A stretch of 64,000 nucleotides of DNA from positions 1 through 64,000 of the forward strand of contig CACMIW010000006.1 in NCBI GenBank assembly GCA_902613845.1, given 5' to 3'. Source of the DNA: an uncultured Alphaproteobacteria bacterium (GTDB lineage Bacteria > Pseudomonadota > Alphaproteobacteria > HIMB59). The stretch's first letter is position 1. Each line of letters starts with the position of its first letter. This document shows, one piece after another, positions 28,104 through 36,423 of the stretch. A program made the translations under genes and the position numbers. The notes below the pieces were generated by a model. The model was not told the DNA's origin and searched no databases. It worked only from the letters and a program-made list of their open reading frames with translations.

Positions 28104-29096
28104 TTAGTCTATTGCAGCCTCAACAGCAAGCATTGTTTCAAAGTTTACCCAGCTTTTCCACTCTGAGTAATTTTGTAAGAAATAAATTGCTGTGTCCTCA
28201 CCTGTTGCCTGGTTGTCGTCCTTCCAAGCTAAAAGCGCATTAACAGTTGAGTTAGGAAGGGCTCTTTTTGAAATATATTCCATTCCTGGTCCAGTAGAGT
28301 TCATGAAATTATCAGTTACAACAGTAAAGACTGATGATACAACCCATGAATTTTTCTGTGGATCTTCACAACCTTCTTGAGAGGTACAAGTACTCCACTC
28401 GTCAAAGTCATGAGGTACTCCAAAGTCTAATTTTTTCATTGGATACTTACCTAAAATAGCTGTTGGTGCCCAGTAATAACCTAGCCAACCTTCACCTTTT
28501 TCGTAAGCTTCAGCAATTGAACCAGCTAATGCTCCACCAGAGCCTGGATCTACAAGATTAAATCCTTTTGACTCAGCATCATACGCTTGGAAAAGATTTC
28601 CTGTACTGATTTGACAGTTCCAACCAGATGGACAAGTATAAAGTGCTGCCCCATCACCCTCTGGGTGAGGAAATAGTTCTGGTCTTGCTAGAGCATCTTC
28701 AACAGTTACGATGTCTGGGTTTGCATCAGCTAAGTACTGAGGTATCCACCATCCTTCTTCACCAGTATCAGATAAAACTTCAGCGGCGTAGTGAAGTCTT
28801 CCTTCATCAACAGCAGCATCTAAAGCAATACGAACAGAGTTAATCCATAATTCTGGAGCTACATCTGGCTCACCTTTTTCCATCATTGATGTAGCTGTTG
28901 GCATAGTATCACCCGGAACTAGTTCAACATCACATCCATATCCTTCTGTAAGGATAAGTTTATCAACGTGGGCAAACATTTCGGCGGATGCCCAGTTCAT
29001 TTCAGCGATTGTGATTGTGCCACAATCAGCCTTTGCAACTGAGTTAATTCCAAATAATAGAACTGAGCTCAGAAGTATTTTTTTAATAGAGTTCAT
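28104..29096 (-). CDS. proX: Glycine betaine-type ABC substrate-binding protein
   Basis: Periplasmic binding protein of the OpuAC family. I use the ATG at 29096: it has GGGAGG seven bases upstream of the start and opens a proper signal peptide (SIKKILLSSVLLFGINSVAKA, cut before DCGTI). A longer in-frame ORF to 29186 would bury that signal. The mature domain shows ITIAEMNWASAEMFAHV and PGDTMPTATSM, with Trp residues suitable for a cation cage. Binding of betaine or DMSP is inferred. Confidence 0.9.
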   Translation of the reverse strand: MNSIKKILLSSVLLFGINSVAKADCGTITIAEMNWASAEMFAHVDKLILTEGYGCDVELVPGDTMPTATSMMEKGEPDVAPELWINSVRIALDAAVDEGRLHYAAEVLSDTGEEGWWIPQYLADANPDIVTVEDALARPELFPHPEGDGAALYTCPSGWNCQISTGNLFQAYDAESKGFNLVDPGSGGALAGSIAEAYEKGEGWLGYYWAPTAILGKYPMKKLDFGVPHDFDEWSTCTSQEGCEDPQKNSWVVSSVFTVVTDNFMNSTGPGMEYISKRALPNSTVNALLAWKDDNQATGEDTAIYFLQNYSEWKSWVNFETMLAVEAAID

Positions 29097-29213
29097 TACA
29101 TCCTCCCTGATATAAAAATGTAACATAACATTCCTGTATTGCATTAACAGTGAAAAAATCTTTAAAATGGATGCTATTTGACGCAAAAAAAAAGCCGAAA
29201 ATTGTTAATTTAT

Positions 29214-30236
29214 CTATCGTTTTAGTATTTCAGAGAGTCTTTTTGTAGACAAATAGCCTATTTCGTCATTATTTTTGTTTTTGACAATCAGACAACTTGG
29301 CTTATCAGAAATAACTTTATCAATAAATCTATCAATAAAATCATCTTGATCTACAAACATAGCGTTATCTCTGTCTTGCCCATTTAATTTTGACATGATG
29401 TGTTTTGCTTTGATAACCCTAGCTCTATTAACATCCTCAACAAAATCTTTTACATATTGTGTTTTTGGACTTAACAAAATATCTGCAGGGATACCCTCTT
29501 GATCCATTATGCCATCTTTTAAAATTGCGATACGATCTCCGATTTTTAAAGCTTCATCTAGGTCATGAGTAATAAATACTACTGTTTTATGAAGTTCGTC
29601 TTGTAGCTCCAACAAAATATCTTGCATATCTTTTCTAATTAGAGGGTCAAGAGCGCTAAAAGCTTCATCCATAAGCAAGATCTCCCCATCGTTAGTAAGA
29701 GCCCTTGCGAGTCCAACACGTTGCTGCATGCCACCAGATAAATGTTGAGGATATTTTTCCTCATATCCAGATAATCCAACACGATCAATCCATCTTCGTG
29801 CTCTGGTATTTGCCTCTTTTTCATCAACCTTTTGAATATGAAGACCAAACAGTGTATTTTCTAATACCGTTTTATGAGGCAACAAAGCAAAACGCTGGAA
29901 TACCATAGCAGTTTTTGTTCTTCTGAAATTTCTTAAACTTTCATCATTCATTTTTAAAACATCTTCACCATCAACAACTACACTGCCGTCAGTAGGTTCT
30001 ATTAATCTATTTATATGTCTTATTAATGTAGACTTACCTGAACCAGAAAGGCCCATTACAACTTGAATTGATTTTTCTTTTATATCCAAATTAATATCTT
30101 TTAGACCTAGAACATGATTATGCTTTTCTAAAAGTTCATCTTTATTTACACCATCTTTTACTTGCTCTAACGCAGATTTTGGGTTTTTACCAAAAATTTT
30201 ATATAAATTTTTAATTTGAATTTTTATTTCAGACAT
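29214..30236 (-). CDS. proV: Glycine betaine-type ABC transporter ATPase
   Basis: ATPase of the ProU/OpuA importer. Walker A is GLSGSGKST (62-70), the signature is LSGGMQQR and Walker B is ILLMDEAFSALD. The N-terminal ProV extension (KNLYKIFGKNP) and a C-terminal CBS-like region after residue 270 (SKLNGQDRDNAMFVDQ) are as in the family, where CBS modules sense ionic strength. First gene of the V-X-W set, 118 bases before proX. Confidence 0.92.
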   Translation of the reverse strand: MSEIKIQIKNLYKIFGKNPKSALEQVKDGVNKDELLEKHNHVLGLKDINLDIKEKSIQVVMGLSGSGKSTLIRHINRLIEPTDGSVVVDGEDVLKMNDESLRNFRRTKTAMVFQRFALLPHKTVLENTLFGLHIQKVDEKEANTRARRWIDRVGLSGYEEKYPQHLSGGMQQRVGLARALTNDGEILLMDEAFSALDPLIRKDMQDILLELQDELHKTVVFITHDLDEALKIGDRIAILKDGIMDQEGIPADILLSPKTQYVKDFVEDVNRARVIKAKHIMSKLNGQDRDNAMFVDQDDFIDRFIDKVISDKPSCLIVKNKNNDEIGYLSTKRLSEILKR

Positions 30237-30348
30237 ATTTTAATTTTAAAGATATTTTATTATTTATATAAATACTCAGCCTTCCAATAATCAATTATTT
30301 AAACATTTGAAACATAATCATGCAATTTAATTTTGAATATATAAATAG

Positions 30349-30933
30349 TTACTTTTTTGTAACGGCATATGGCGCAAAAGTACTATCTGTTTTTTTGGAT
30401 TTAGATTGAATATTTTTGGCAGGTATGCCAACCATTATTCCCCCTTTTGGAACATCTTTAGTTACAACAGCATTAGATCCAATACGAGCACAACTTTTGA
30501 CAATTATTGGTCCTAATATCTGCGCCCCAGAGCCAACAATCACATCGTCTTCAAGAGTGGGATGGCGCTTCACACCAACTTGTTCTGATGATTTAACAGC
30601 AGGCATGATACCTCCCAAAGTGACACCATGATAGATAGTTACATTATCTCCAATTTCGGCGGTTTCTCCGATAACAACTCCCATGCCATGATCAATAAAA
30701 AAATTTTTTCCTATTTTAGCGGCAGGATGAATTTCAATGCCAGTTAAAAATCTTGATAATTGAGAGATCATTCTTCCTAATAATTTCAAATTTAGTGACC
30801 AGATAAAATTTGCTATACGGTGGAAGAAAACAGCTTTTACACCAGGGTAGGTTAATACCACTAGTAACAATGAAGTTGCAGCAGGATCTCTAGCCTTTAC
30901 TGACTCAAAATACTTTATTAATTTTTCAAACAT
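30349..30933 (-). CDS. cysE: Serine O-acetyltransferase
   Basis: Makes O-acetylserine, the carbon skeleton for cysteine. The left-handed beta-helix is evident in [39 protein letters not shown] and GGHP-like [20 protein letters not shown]; the active-site His are in the IDHG and IYHG segments. Length 194 fits the short EpsC/CysE class. It stands alone, 113 bases upstream of proV on the same strand, with an AT-rich gap between. Supplies sulfur assimilation next to a DMSP region. Confidence 0.93.
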   Translation of the reverse strand: MFEKLIKYFESVKARDPAATSLLLVVLTYPGVKAVFFHRIANFIWSLNLKLLGRMISQLSRFLTGIEIHPAAKIGKNFFIDHGMGVVIGETAEIGDNVTIYHGVTLGGIMPAVKSSEQVGVKRHPTLEDDVIVGSGAQILGPIIVKSCARIGSNAVVTKDVPKGGIMVGIPAKNIQSKSKKTDSTFAPYAVTKK

Positions 30934-31023
30934 TAATATACAGATAAGACTTATCCACCTAAGATCAAGTATTTATTGAATAATTATGTAAATGATTGAA
31001 ATTAATTGTTAGATTAATAGTGG

Positions 31024-31452
31024 ATGTTCACCATTGAAAAACCTAAAGAAATTCACCTGAATAGTTGGAAAGAAATCATTAATGAAAGTGCATCATCGAA
31101 TTCTTTTCAATTTCAAGAAGTAAACTTTAGTTTATTTTGGTCATGCATATTTCAAGATGATTATTTTGCGTTTGCTGCAAAAAACGAAGATAAATTTATG
31201 GGAATTGTTGTAGCTAAAATCAACGAAACTTATTACGAGAAGAATATAGTGTTAGACGTTTTGTATGTTTTACAAGATTTTAGAAAAATTGGTGTTGCTA
31301 GGGCATTAATGAACAAAATTGAAGAAATAGCAAAAGAAAAAAATCTTGATTTGATAATCAAAGGTGTAGAGAAAAGTAACTTACTCGCTCAGAAACTTTT
31401 TAAAAATTATGCTGTTGTCAACAGAACAAGATACTTAAAAAAGCATAATTGA
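31024..31452 (+). CDS. GNAT-family N-acetyltransferase
   Basis: 142-residue acetyl-CoA-dependent acyltransferase. The core is VLDVLYVLQDFRKIGVARALMNKIEEIA, with QDFRKIGVARAL as the acetyl-CoA pyrophosphate loop. The N-terminal half is a diffuse match. Substrate is not predictable. It is read away from cysE and precedes a possible 46-residue gene. Confidence 0.8.
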   Translation: MFTIEKPKEIHLNSWKEIINESASSNSFQFQEVNFSLFWSCIFQDDYFAFAAKNEDKFMGIVVAKINETYYEKNIVLDVLYVLQDFRKIGVARALMNKIEEIAKEKNLDLIIKGVEKSNLLAQKLFKNYAVVNRTRYLKKHN

Positions 31453-31483
31453 TTTTAATAAATAATTATTATATTTAAATATT

Positions 31484-31624
31484 ATGGTTGATCCGAATAA
31501 AAATGGCGAAAACTATGATAAGAACAATAGATGGGTGTGGATTATCATTGTTTTAATTACTTTAAGTTCTATCTATGTGATGTCTAAAATATTTATTCAG
31601 ACACCTTGGCAGTATCTGTCGTAG
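31484..31624 (+). CDS. Possible 46-residue single-helix membrane protein
   Basis: A short reading frame starting MVDPNKNGENYDKNNR and continuing with a hydrophobic helix (WVWIIIVLITLSSIYVM). There is no ribosome site, but TTGATT-N15-TATATT lies eight bases before the ATG, a leaderless arrangement repeated in this window. Its last 32 bases overlap the 3' end of the convergent bacA/sbmA gene. Unlisted and uncertain. Confidence 0.45.
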   Translation: MVDPNKNGENYDKNNRWVWIIIVLITLSSIYVMSKIFIQTPWQYLS

Positions 31625-32588
31625 ACTTAAGTTTTCTCTCAAATTCTCTTAGTCTTTTGTAAACACTTGCAAGCTCAATAATTGTTGGCCATGATTTTAA
31701 CAAGTACTGCATTGACCCCTCAACCCTGCCAAAAGCACGAATAATTTGTTGCATGACACCAAGGGTAATAATACCTGCAACAATTGCAGGAGCTAAAAAT
31801 ACATAAGCACTTAAAACATTAGCCTGCAAATAAGCAATTCTTCCAATATTAAAGTACAAGTAACGAATATATGAGAGAAAATGAATTTTTCTTACATCAT
31901 CAAATAATTCTTCTATTGTTTTTGGACGTATGGTTTCGTCATCTTCAGCAATAACTAAAACTTTTCTGTAAGCTGCCTCTTGTTTTTGTAAATCATATTC
32001 TACACCAACAAGTCTGAGAATTATTCCAAGGAGTATTAAAAAAACTGTTCCACCAACTGACCAAATTAATGCACCAACAACTAAACCGTACTCCCAATCG
32101 CCAAAAAAGAATATCGGAATGCCAGCACTGAGTCCTAATAAGATTGGAAGGAATTGTACAATTATCATCACCGACTCAATTAAGCTTGTTCCAAGACCTT
32201 CCATAATTCTACCAAACTTAATGGTGTCCTCTTGAACTCTTTGAGCAGCACCTTCGATTGTACGGGCATAGTTATAGACACTGTGATACCACTCGACCAT
32301 AGCGGTTCTCCATCTAAATAAGAAATGTGCAGTAAAAAAACTTACTAAAACTGCAATAGCCACATATATACCTGCAAGTGTTATAAAAGACAGTAAGCCC
32401 GCCCAATATTCTTCAATTGTAATTGAATTTGGCTCAGCAAGAGCTTTTTGAATCATATCATAAAAGGTGCCAAACCACTCATTGATCCTGACATCAATTT
32501 CTACTTGCACCCAAAGACTGCCTAATATGGCAGCTGATCCTACCCATGCCCATAGAAACCATTTTCTTGAGTTAAAAAATCTAAACAT
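31593..32588 (-). CDS. BacA/SbmA-type peptide uptake protein
   Basis: Inner-membrane proton-driven importer of peptides (microcins, antimicrobial peptides, bleomycin) in the BacA/SbmA family. Six helices plus the signature FRWRTAMVEWYHSVYNYARTI leading to EGAAQRVQEDTIKFGRIMEG. The C-terminal YLLKSWPTIIELASVYKRL matches too. Length 331 is slightly shorter than E. coli SbmA. In some alphaproteobacteria BacA is needed for host persistence and vitamin B12 or fatty-acid traits; here likely peptide or cofactor uptake. Confidence 0.9.
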   Translation of the reverse strand: MFRFFNSRKWFLWAWVGSAAILGSLWVQVEIDVRINEWFGTFYDMIQKALAEPNSITIEEYWAGLLSFITLAGIYVAIAVLVSFFTAHFLFRWRTAMVEWYHSVYNYARTIEGAAQRVQEDTIKFGRIMEGLGTSLIESVMIIVQFLPILLGLSAGIPIFFFGDWEYGLVVGALIWSVGGTVFLILLGIILRLVGVEYDLQKQEAAYRKVLVIAEDDETIRPKTIEELFDDVRKIHFLSYIRYLYFNIGRIAYLQANVLSAYVFLAPAIVAGIITLGVMQQIIRAFGRVEGSMQYLLKSWPTIIELASVYKRLREFERKLKSTTDTAKVSE

Positions 32589-32690
32589 TTTTTTTTTAAC
32601 AATAGTTGAAAAATTAAAGTTTTTGAAGACCTAAAAGTGCTTCAATACGCTTAATTTAATAAAATACTCCTATGCCTATATTATACTTTA

Positions 32691-33167
32691 ATGCCAAGTA
32701 TCAAGGATATTAAAAAGATTAAGCTTAATGATGAATATATATTTTTTGGTCCTGAGTCCATAGTAAGTGAAATCGCAGATAGTATGGATATAAAAAATAT
32801 AGGTGCTGTTCCTATACTGAATGAACAAAAAATATTACTTGGTGTTGTTTCAGAAAGAGACATAGTTAGAAAATGTGTCAAAGATGGTAGAGATCCAGAT
32901 TTGGTCACAGCATCAGATATTATGACATCAGAAATTATAACTGTGGACCTAAAAACCTCCTCAGAAATTGCAATAAAAATTATGGGGGAAAATAACATAA
33001 GGCACCTACCAGTAGTAGATGATCAAAATAAATTAATAAATTTTATTTCTCATAGAGACCTTATAAGCTCTGTTAGAGATAGCACAAAACTAAATATAAT
33101 TTTAATTACATTTATTTGTATGATTATTCCGATAGTATTTTTAATTAAATCATTTGGCTGGATATGA
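32691..33167 (+). CDS. CBS-pair protein with C-terminal membrane anchor
   Basis: Two CBS domains in tandem: SIVSEIADSMDIKNIGAVPIL with GVVSERDIVRKC, then ASDIMTSEIITVD with IRHLPVVDDQNKLINFISHR. A single hydrophobic helix (NIILITFICMIIPIVFLI) ends the protein. CBS pairs bind adenosyl nucleotides. The start lacks a ribosome site and has TATATT eight bases upstream, so it may be leaderless. Its stop overlaps the nucleotidyltransferase start by four bases, suggesting a functional link. Confidence 0.88.
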   Translation: MPSIKDIKKIKLNDEYIFFGPESIVSEIADSMDIKNIGAVPILNEQKILLGVVSERDIVRKCVKDGRDPDLVTASDIMTSEIITVDLKTSSEIAIKIMGENNIRHLPVVDDQNKLINFISHRDLISSVRDSTKLNIILITFICMIIPIVFLIKSFGWI

Positions 33168-34045
33168 AAACTAAAGGTATTATTCTTGCTGCTGGTAAGG
33201 GTACAAGATTAATGCCTGCAACAATACCTACCTCAAAACCTTTATTACCTCTTTACGATAAACCTATGATTTATTATCCACTCGAGACTTTAGTAAGATT
33301 AGGAATTAAAGATATATTATTTATTGTTCAAGAGGACGACCTTTCAATATTCAAAAAAACATTTGGAACAGGATCAGAGGTTGGTCTTAATTTTTCATAT
33401 GAAATCCAAAAAATTCAAAGGGGGATAGCAGATGCTTACTTTATTGCTGAAAAATATTTAGATGGAAGTCCATCAGTTTTAGCGTTAAGTGATAATGTTT
33501 TTCTTGGAAATAATTATTTTGATTATGCCAATTCTGCTCTTCTAAAGATGCAAGAGAACGGGGGAAGTGTATTTGGATTGCCAGTTCCAGATCCAGAAAA
33601 ATTTGGTGTTATTGAATTAGATAATAATAAAAATATCATTGGCATTGAGGAAAAACCAATAAAGCCTAAAAGTAATTTGATCATTCCTGGTTTATATTTT
33701 TTTGACTCTGAAGCTTCAAAATTTGCAAAAACACTCAAACCATCAAACAGAGGTGAATTAGAAATAACTGATTTAATTAAAATATATTTATCCGAAAAAA
33801 AACTTGCTTTAGAAATTTTAGATGACTCAATTGTTTGGCATGATACTGGAAATGCAAAGGCTCTTCTAGAGGCAGCACAAAAAGTTAAGTTATATGAGCA
33901 AAATAACAATATAAAAATTGGCTCTTATGAAATAGCTGCGTACGAACAAGGTTTTATAAACAAAAGTAGTCTAAATGATATTGCAGAAAAACTAATTAAG
34001 TCTGATTATGGACAATATATCAAAGAATACCTTACTCAAAATTAA
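33164..34045 (+). CDS. rfbA: Glucose-1-phosphate thymidylyltransferase-like nucleotidyltransferase
   Basis: Sugar-nucleotide pyrophosphorylase, closest to RmlA. The nucleotide loop is IILAAGKGTRLMPAT, followed by SKPLLPLYDKPMIYYPLETL; later VPDPEKFGVIELD, GIEEKPIKPKS and NRGELEITDLI are RmlA hallmarks, and IVWHDTGNAKALLEA closes the active site. Length 293 is right. No rmlB, rmlC or rmlD is present nearby, so whether dTDP-glucose feeds rhamnose is open. It begins within the CBS-protein stop codon. Confidence 0.82.
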   Translation: MKTKGIILAAGKGTRLMPATIPTSKPLLPLYDKPMIYYPLETLVRLGIKDILFIVQEDDLSIFKKTFGTGSEVGLNFSYEIQKIQRGIADAYFIAEKYLDGSPSVLALSDNVFLGNNYFDYANSALLKMQENGGSVFGLPVPDPEKFGVIELDNNKNIIGIEEKPIKPKSNLIIPGLYFFDSEASKFAKTLKPSNRGELEITDLIKIYLSEKKLALEILDDSIVWHDTGNAKALLEAAQKVKLYEQNNNIKIGSYEIAAYEQGFINKSSLNDIAEKLIKSDYGQYIKEYLTQN

Positions 34046-34047
34046 TC

Positions 34048-35475
34048 TTAATTCCATTTTGCAGATTCATTATTTAAAAATGTTATAACTTTTTGTTTAA
34101 ACTGAATTTTTTCATCTTCATCTATAATCATTTTATCTAGGTCGGTCTCTAAACTAGAGAGAATTTTATTTTTAGAATTCCACTTAGATTTATCATCATC
34201 ATTAAAACGCTCTTTAATTTCAAATTCATAATTTCTTTTGTCATTTTCAGGCAGAGTGTGGGGGGCTATTTCATATAAAATTCGTACAGCTATTTCTTTA
34301 TATCGGTCATCTTTGAATTGTTTTGCAATTTCATATTTCTTATCGTTCGGTGCAATATGAAAATCAATCATTAATTTCTTATCTTGATGTGATGGGAAAC
34401 TCTCAAATATTCTATCTTCAACATTAAATGGTTCAGGCCATTCTTTTTGATTTGAAAGATGAAGTTTAATAAGACGAGAGCAAAACTCCTCATTTTTTTT
34501 AATAAAATTTGCTCTTTTTCTTAATTCATCTACTCCTATTTCTGCATAATTATTATCTTTGAATGAATAACTTTCATTTAACAGTGTTTTCGACTTTGAC
34601 CCATCAAAAACCTCACAAATTCTTTTAGCCCCATCATTCATTTTCTTAATTAAATCTTTATCTTCTAATTCTATGATCTTAACAGGATCAAAAAGCAAAT
34701 TATAAACTAAATAGTGATGATTTCTTGATGGAATGCCTCCAATTAAAGTTTGAGCTTTGATTGTGGGTCTTCTTCCCCAAAAGATCGTGTTTGTAAAAAC
34801 TAAATTATCTAGCATGAATCTCTTAGGAGTGTCTCTATGTCGAAATTCATATGCAGAGTTCCAAATCTTTGGACACCTTATATTTAATATTTTATTAAGT
34901 TCCAATGTGATTAAGCTATCAAAAACAGCATCATGAGGACCTGCATCATAGTTTATTGAAAGATTATTTAGTTTTGAAATTTCATCTAATTTAAGTATCG
35001 GATACCCTTGATCGTCAGTATTGAATTTAATATGTTCAGGGCTATAAACTGAAACTAATCTTAATATATCAAAAACATCCATACGCACATTATTGTTAGT
35101 CACAGTCATATAAATTTCAGGTAATAAGTTTTGATAAAGTGCCTGTCGTAAAAAGGGTTCATCAAAATTTATATTATTGAAACCTACAAAAATAGCTGAT
35201 GAGGATGACCATTGTTGAAATGTTTCATACAATTGAGCACTAGCTTCATAATAATTAGGGTAATTATTTTGTATTAAACTAGTTGGATCCACCCCTGTTG
35301 TTATTAAAGCACCTGGCTCGAACCATTTTCCTTCTCTTAACTTACTATGTATTTCTAATTTGTCTTTAATTTCAAATTTATTATTAGTTAACACAGCACC
35401 AACTTGTGTTATTTGATTAAATTTATCATTGCGACCAGTTGTTTCGAGATCCCAGAAAATATAATGATCACTCAT
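34048..35475 (-). CDS. sbcB: Exodeoxyribonuclease I
   Basis: Single-strand 3'-to-5' DNA exonuclease of the DEDDh family. Exo I motif is FWDLETTGRNDKFNQITQVG (Asp9, Glu11), later VGFNNINFDEPFLRQALYQN, and Exo III motif PHDAVFDSLITLEL. The 475-residue length equals E. coli ExoI, including the SH3-like and C-terminal parts (GRRPTIKAQTLIGGIP; RCEVFDGS region). Used in recombination and mismatch repair. The upstream region holds an unusual hairpin (35546-35599) and a palindrome (35660-35676). Confidence 0.93.
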   Translation of the reverse strand: MSDHYIFWDLETTGRNDKFNQITQVGAVLTNNKFEIKDKLEIHSKLREGKWFEPGALITTGVDPTSLIQNNYPNYYEASAQLYETFQQWSSSSAIFVGFNNINFDEPFLRQALYQNLLPEIYMTVTNNNVRMDVFDILRLVSVYSPEHIKFNTDDQGYPILKLDEISKLNNLSINYDAGPHDAVFDSLITLELNKILNIRCPKIWNSAYEFRHRDTPKRFMLDNLVFTNTIFWGRRPTIKAQTLIGGIPSRNHHYLVYNLLFDPVKIIELEDKDLIKKMNDGAKRICEVFDGSKSKTLLNESYSFKDNNYAEIGVDELRKRANFIKKNEEFCSRLIKLHLSNQKEWPEPFNVEDRIFESFPSHQDKKLMIDFHIAPNDKKYEIAKQFKDDRYKEIAVRILYEIAPHTLPENDKRNYEFEIKERFNDDDKSKWNSKNKILSSLETDLDKMIIDEDEKIQFKQKVITFLNNESAKWN

Positions 35476-35545
35476 ATTAAAAAATTATATCAATTAAATA
35501 TTATAATAAAGTTTAAGTTTAATTTGTTATTTAAAGGGATTATAT

Positions 35546-35599
35546 AAAACTAGCTCCGGAGGAATAAGTAAGGATAGGAATAAGGATGGAGCTAGTTTT
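35546..35599. ncRNA. Large hairpin with purine-rich 30-nt loop, candidate RNA or terminator
   Basis: Perfect 12-bp arms AAAACTAGCTCC and GGAGCTAGTTTT flank a 30-base loop with repeated GGA motifs (GGAGG, AGGATAGGA, AAGGAT). The plus-strand reading ends in a short T-run, like a terminator; the minus-strand reading has a CU-rich loop containing CCTCC. It lies 70 bases upstream of sbcB, in a gap between minus-strand genes. Strand and function not established. Confidence 0.45.
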
Positions 35600-35659
35600 T
35601 GATTGGTGATTTATACTAATTTTTTTTCTAAAGTCAAATTGCAGATAATAGAACTTAGC

Positions 35660-35676
35660 TGTGCAAAATTTGCACA
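35660..35676. promoter_or_regulatory. 17-bp palindrome, candidate operator
   Basis: TGTGCAA and TTGCACA separated by AAT form a perfect inverted repeat, the second copy of the TRTGCAA-WAT-TTGCAYA design seen at 7102-7118. It lies between the small four-Cys gene and the hairpin upstream of sbcB. Confidence 0.4.
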
Positions 35677-35692
35677 TCTAAATGTATTGAAT

Positions 35693-35851
35693 TTATTGAT
35701 TTTTAAATAATTTTTTAATTTTTTTGTAATAAATTAGTGAACATTTGGCATCACAAAAAAATACTTTTTTTGGGATATCATAAAACTTAGGATCAGCCCA
35801 ATATAAAGGCTCGACAATCTTTTTTTTACATACTTCACAACTATTATTCAT
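35693..35851 (-). CDS. 52-residue four-cysteine (zinc-ribbon-like) protein
   Basis: A short gene nine bases after the phosphatase gene on the same strand. The product starts MNNSCEVCKKKIVEP, has WADPKFYDIP in the middle, then FFCDAKCS and a Lys-rich tail. The CxxC and CDAKC pairs are spaced like a small zinc ribbon. Basic tail suggests nucleic-acid or ribosome contact, which is inference. No ribosome site stands out; coupling to the gene above is possible. Confidence 0.65.
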   Translation of the reverse strand: MNNSCEVCKKKIVEPLYWADPKFYDIPKKVFFCDAKCSLIYYKKIKKLFKNQ

Positions 35852-35860
35852 TTAGTTATC

Positions 35861-36367
35861 CTAAAAATTTAACTCTACTATTCTACTCTCTTCTATCGGC
35901 TCAGGGTCAAAGTATGGAACTGACCCATAGAGTCTGTTATCTAAACCCAATATTTCATCATAATATCTCATCATAATCTTATTGGGGCTAGCATGTGGTG
36001 CAATTTCTTTTAAGTTTTCAATTATAAGCTCAATATTTTCAGGTGAGTATTTTGCGGCTATGCCTAAACTTGTTGCAGTTGATCGACTTATGCCCATATG
36101 ACAATGGACTAAAATAGGTTTGGTTTTATCCCAATCATCTGTGAAATCTAATAATTCTTGAGTATGATGTTTCTCAGGTAATATAAATCCCTCTCTTGGC
36201 TCAGAAATATCATCAATTAACATTTTCAAGTGTCTATTTTTATCCATACCTGATGGGGTTTCAGGCTCAAAATTTTTATTAATAATGGTAAGCATTTTAT
36301 CTGGGCTGAATTTATCAACACACTCTTGGATATCTGCTAATCCACAAATTATTATTTTTTTTTGCAT
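35861..36367 (-). CDS. Protein tyrosine/dual-specificity phosphatase-like protein
   Basis: 168-residue Cys-based phosphatase. The P-loop is HCHMGISRST with nucleophile Cys89 and Arg95, fitting HCx5R. A general-acid Asp may be in the SEPREGFILPE or IDDISEP stretch near residues 51-57. Small marine alphaproteobacterial homologues are uncharacterised. It begins 57 bases from the transaldolase start, divergently, and the small four-Cys gene follows it. Confidence 0.85.
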   Translation of the reverse strand: MQKKIIICGLADIQECVDKFSPDKMLTIINKNFEPETPSGMDKNRHLKMLIDDISEPREGFILPEKHHTQELLDFTDDWDKTKPILVHCHMGISRSTATSLGIAAKYSPENIELIIENLKEIAPHASPNKIMMRYYDEILGLDNRLYGSVPYFDPEPIEESRIVELNF

Positions 36368-36423
36368 AAGAAGTTCAATTAATATATAGCTTAAACAATC
36401 GTTAAGAAAGAATATTTATTTTC

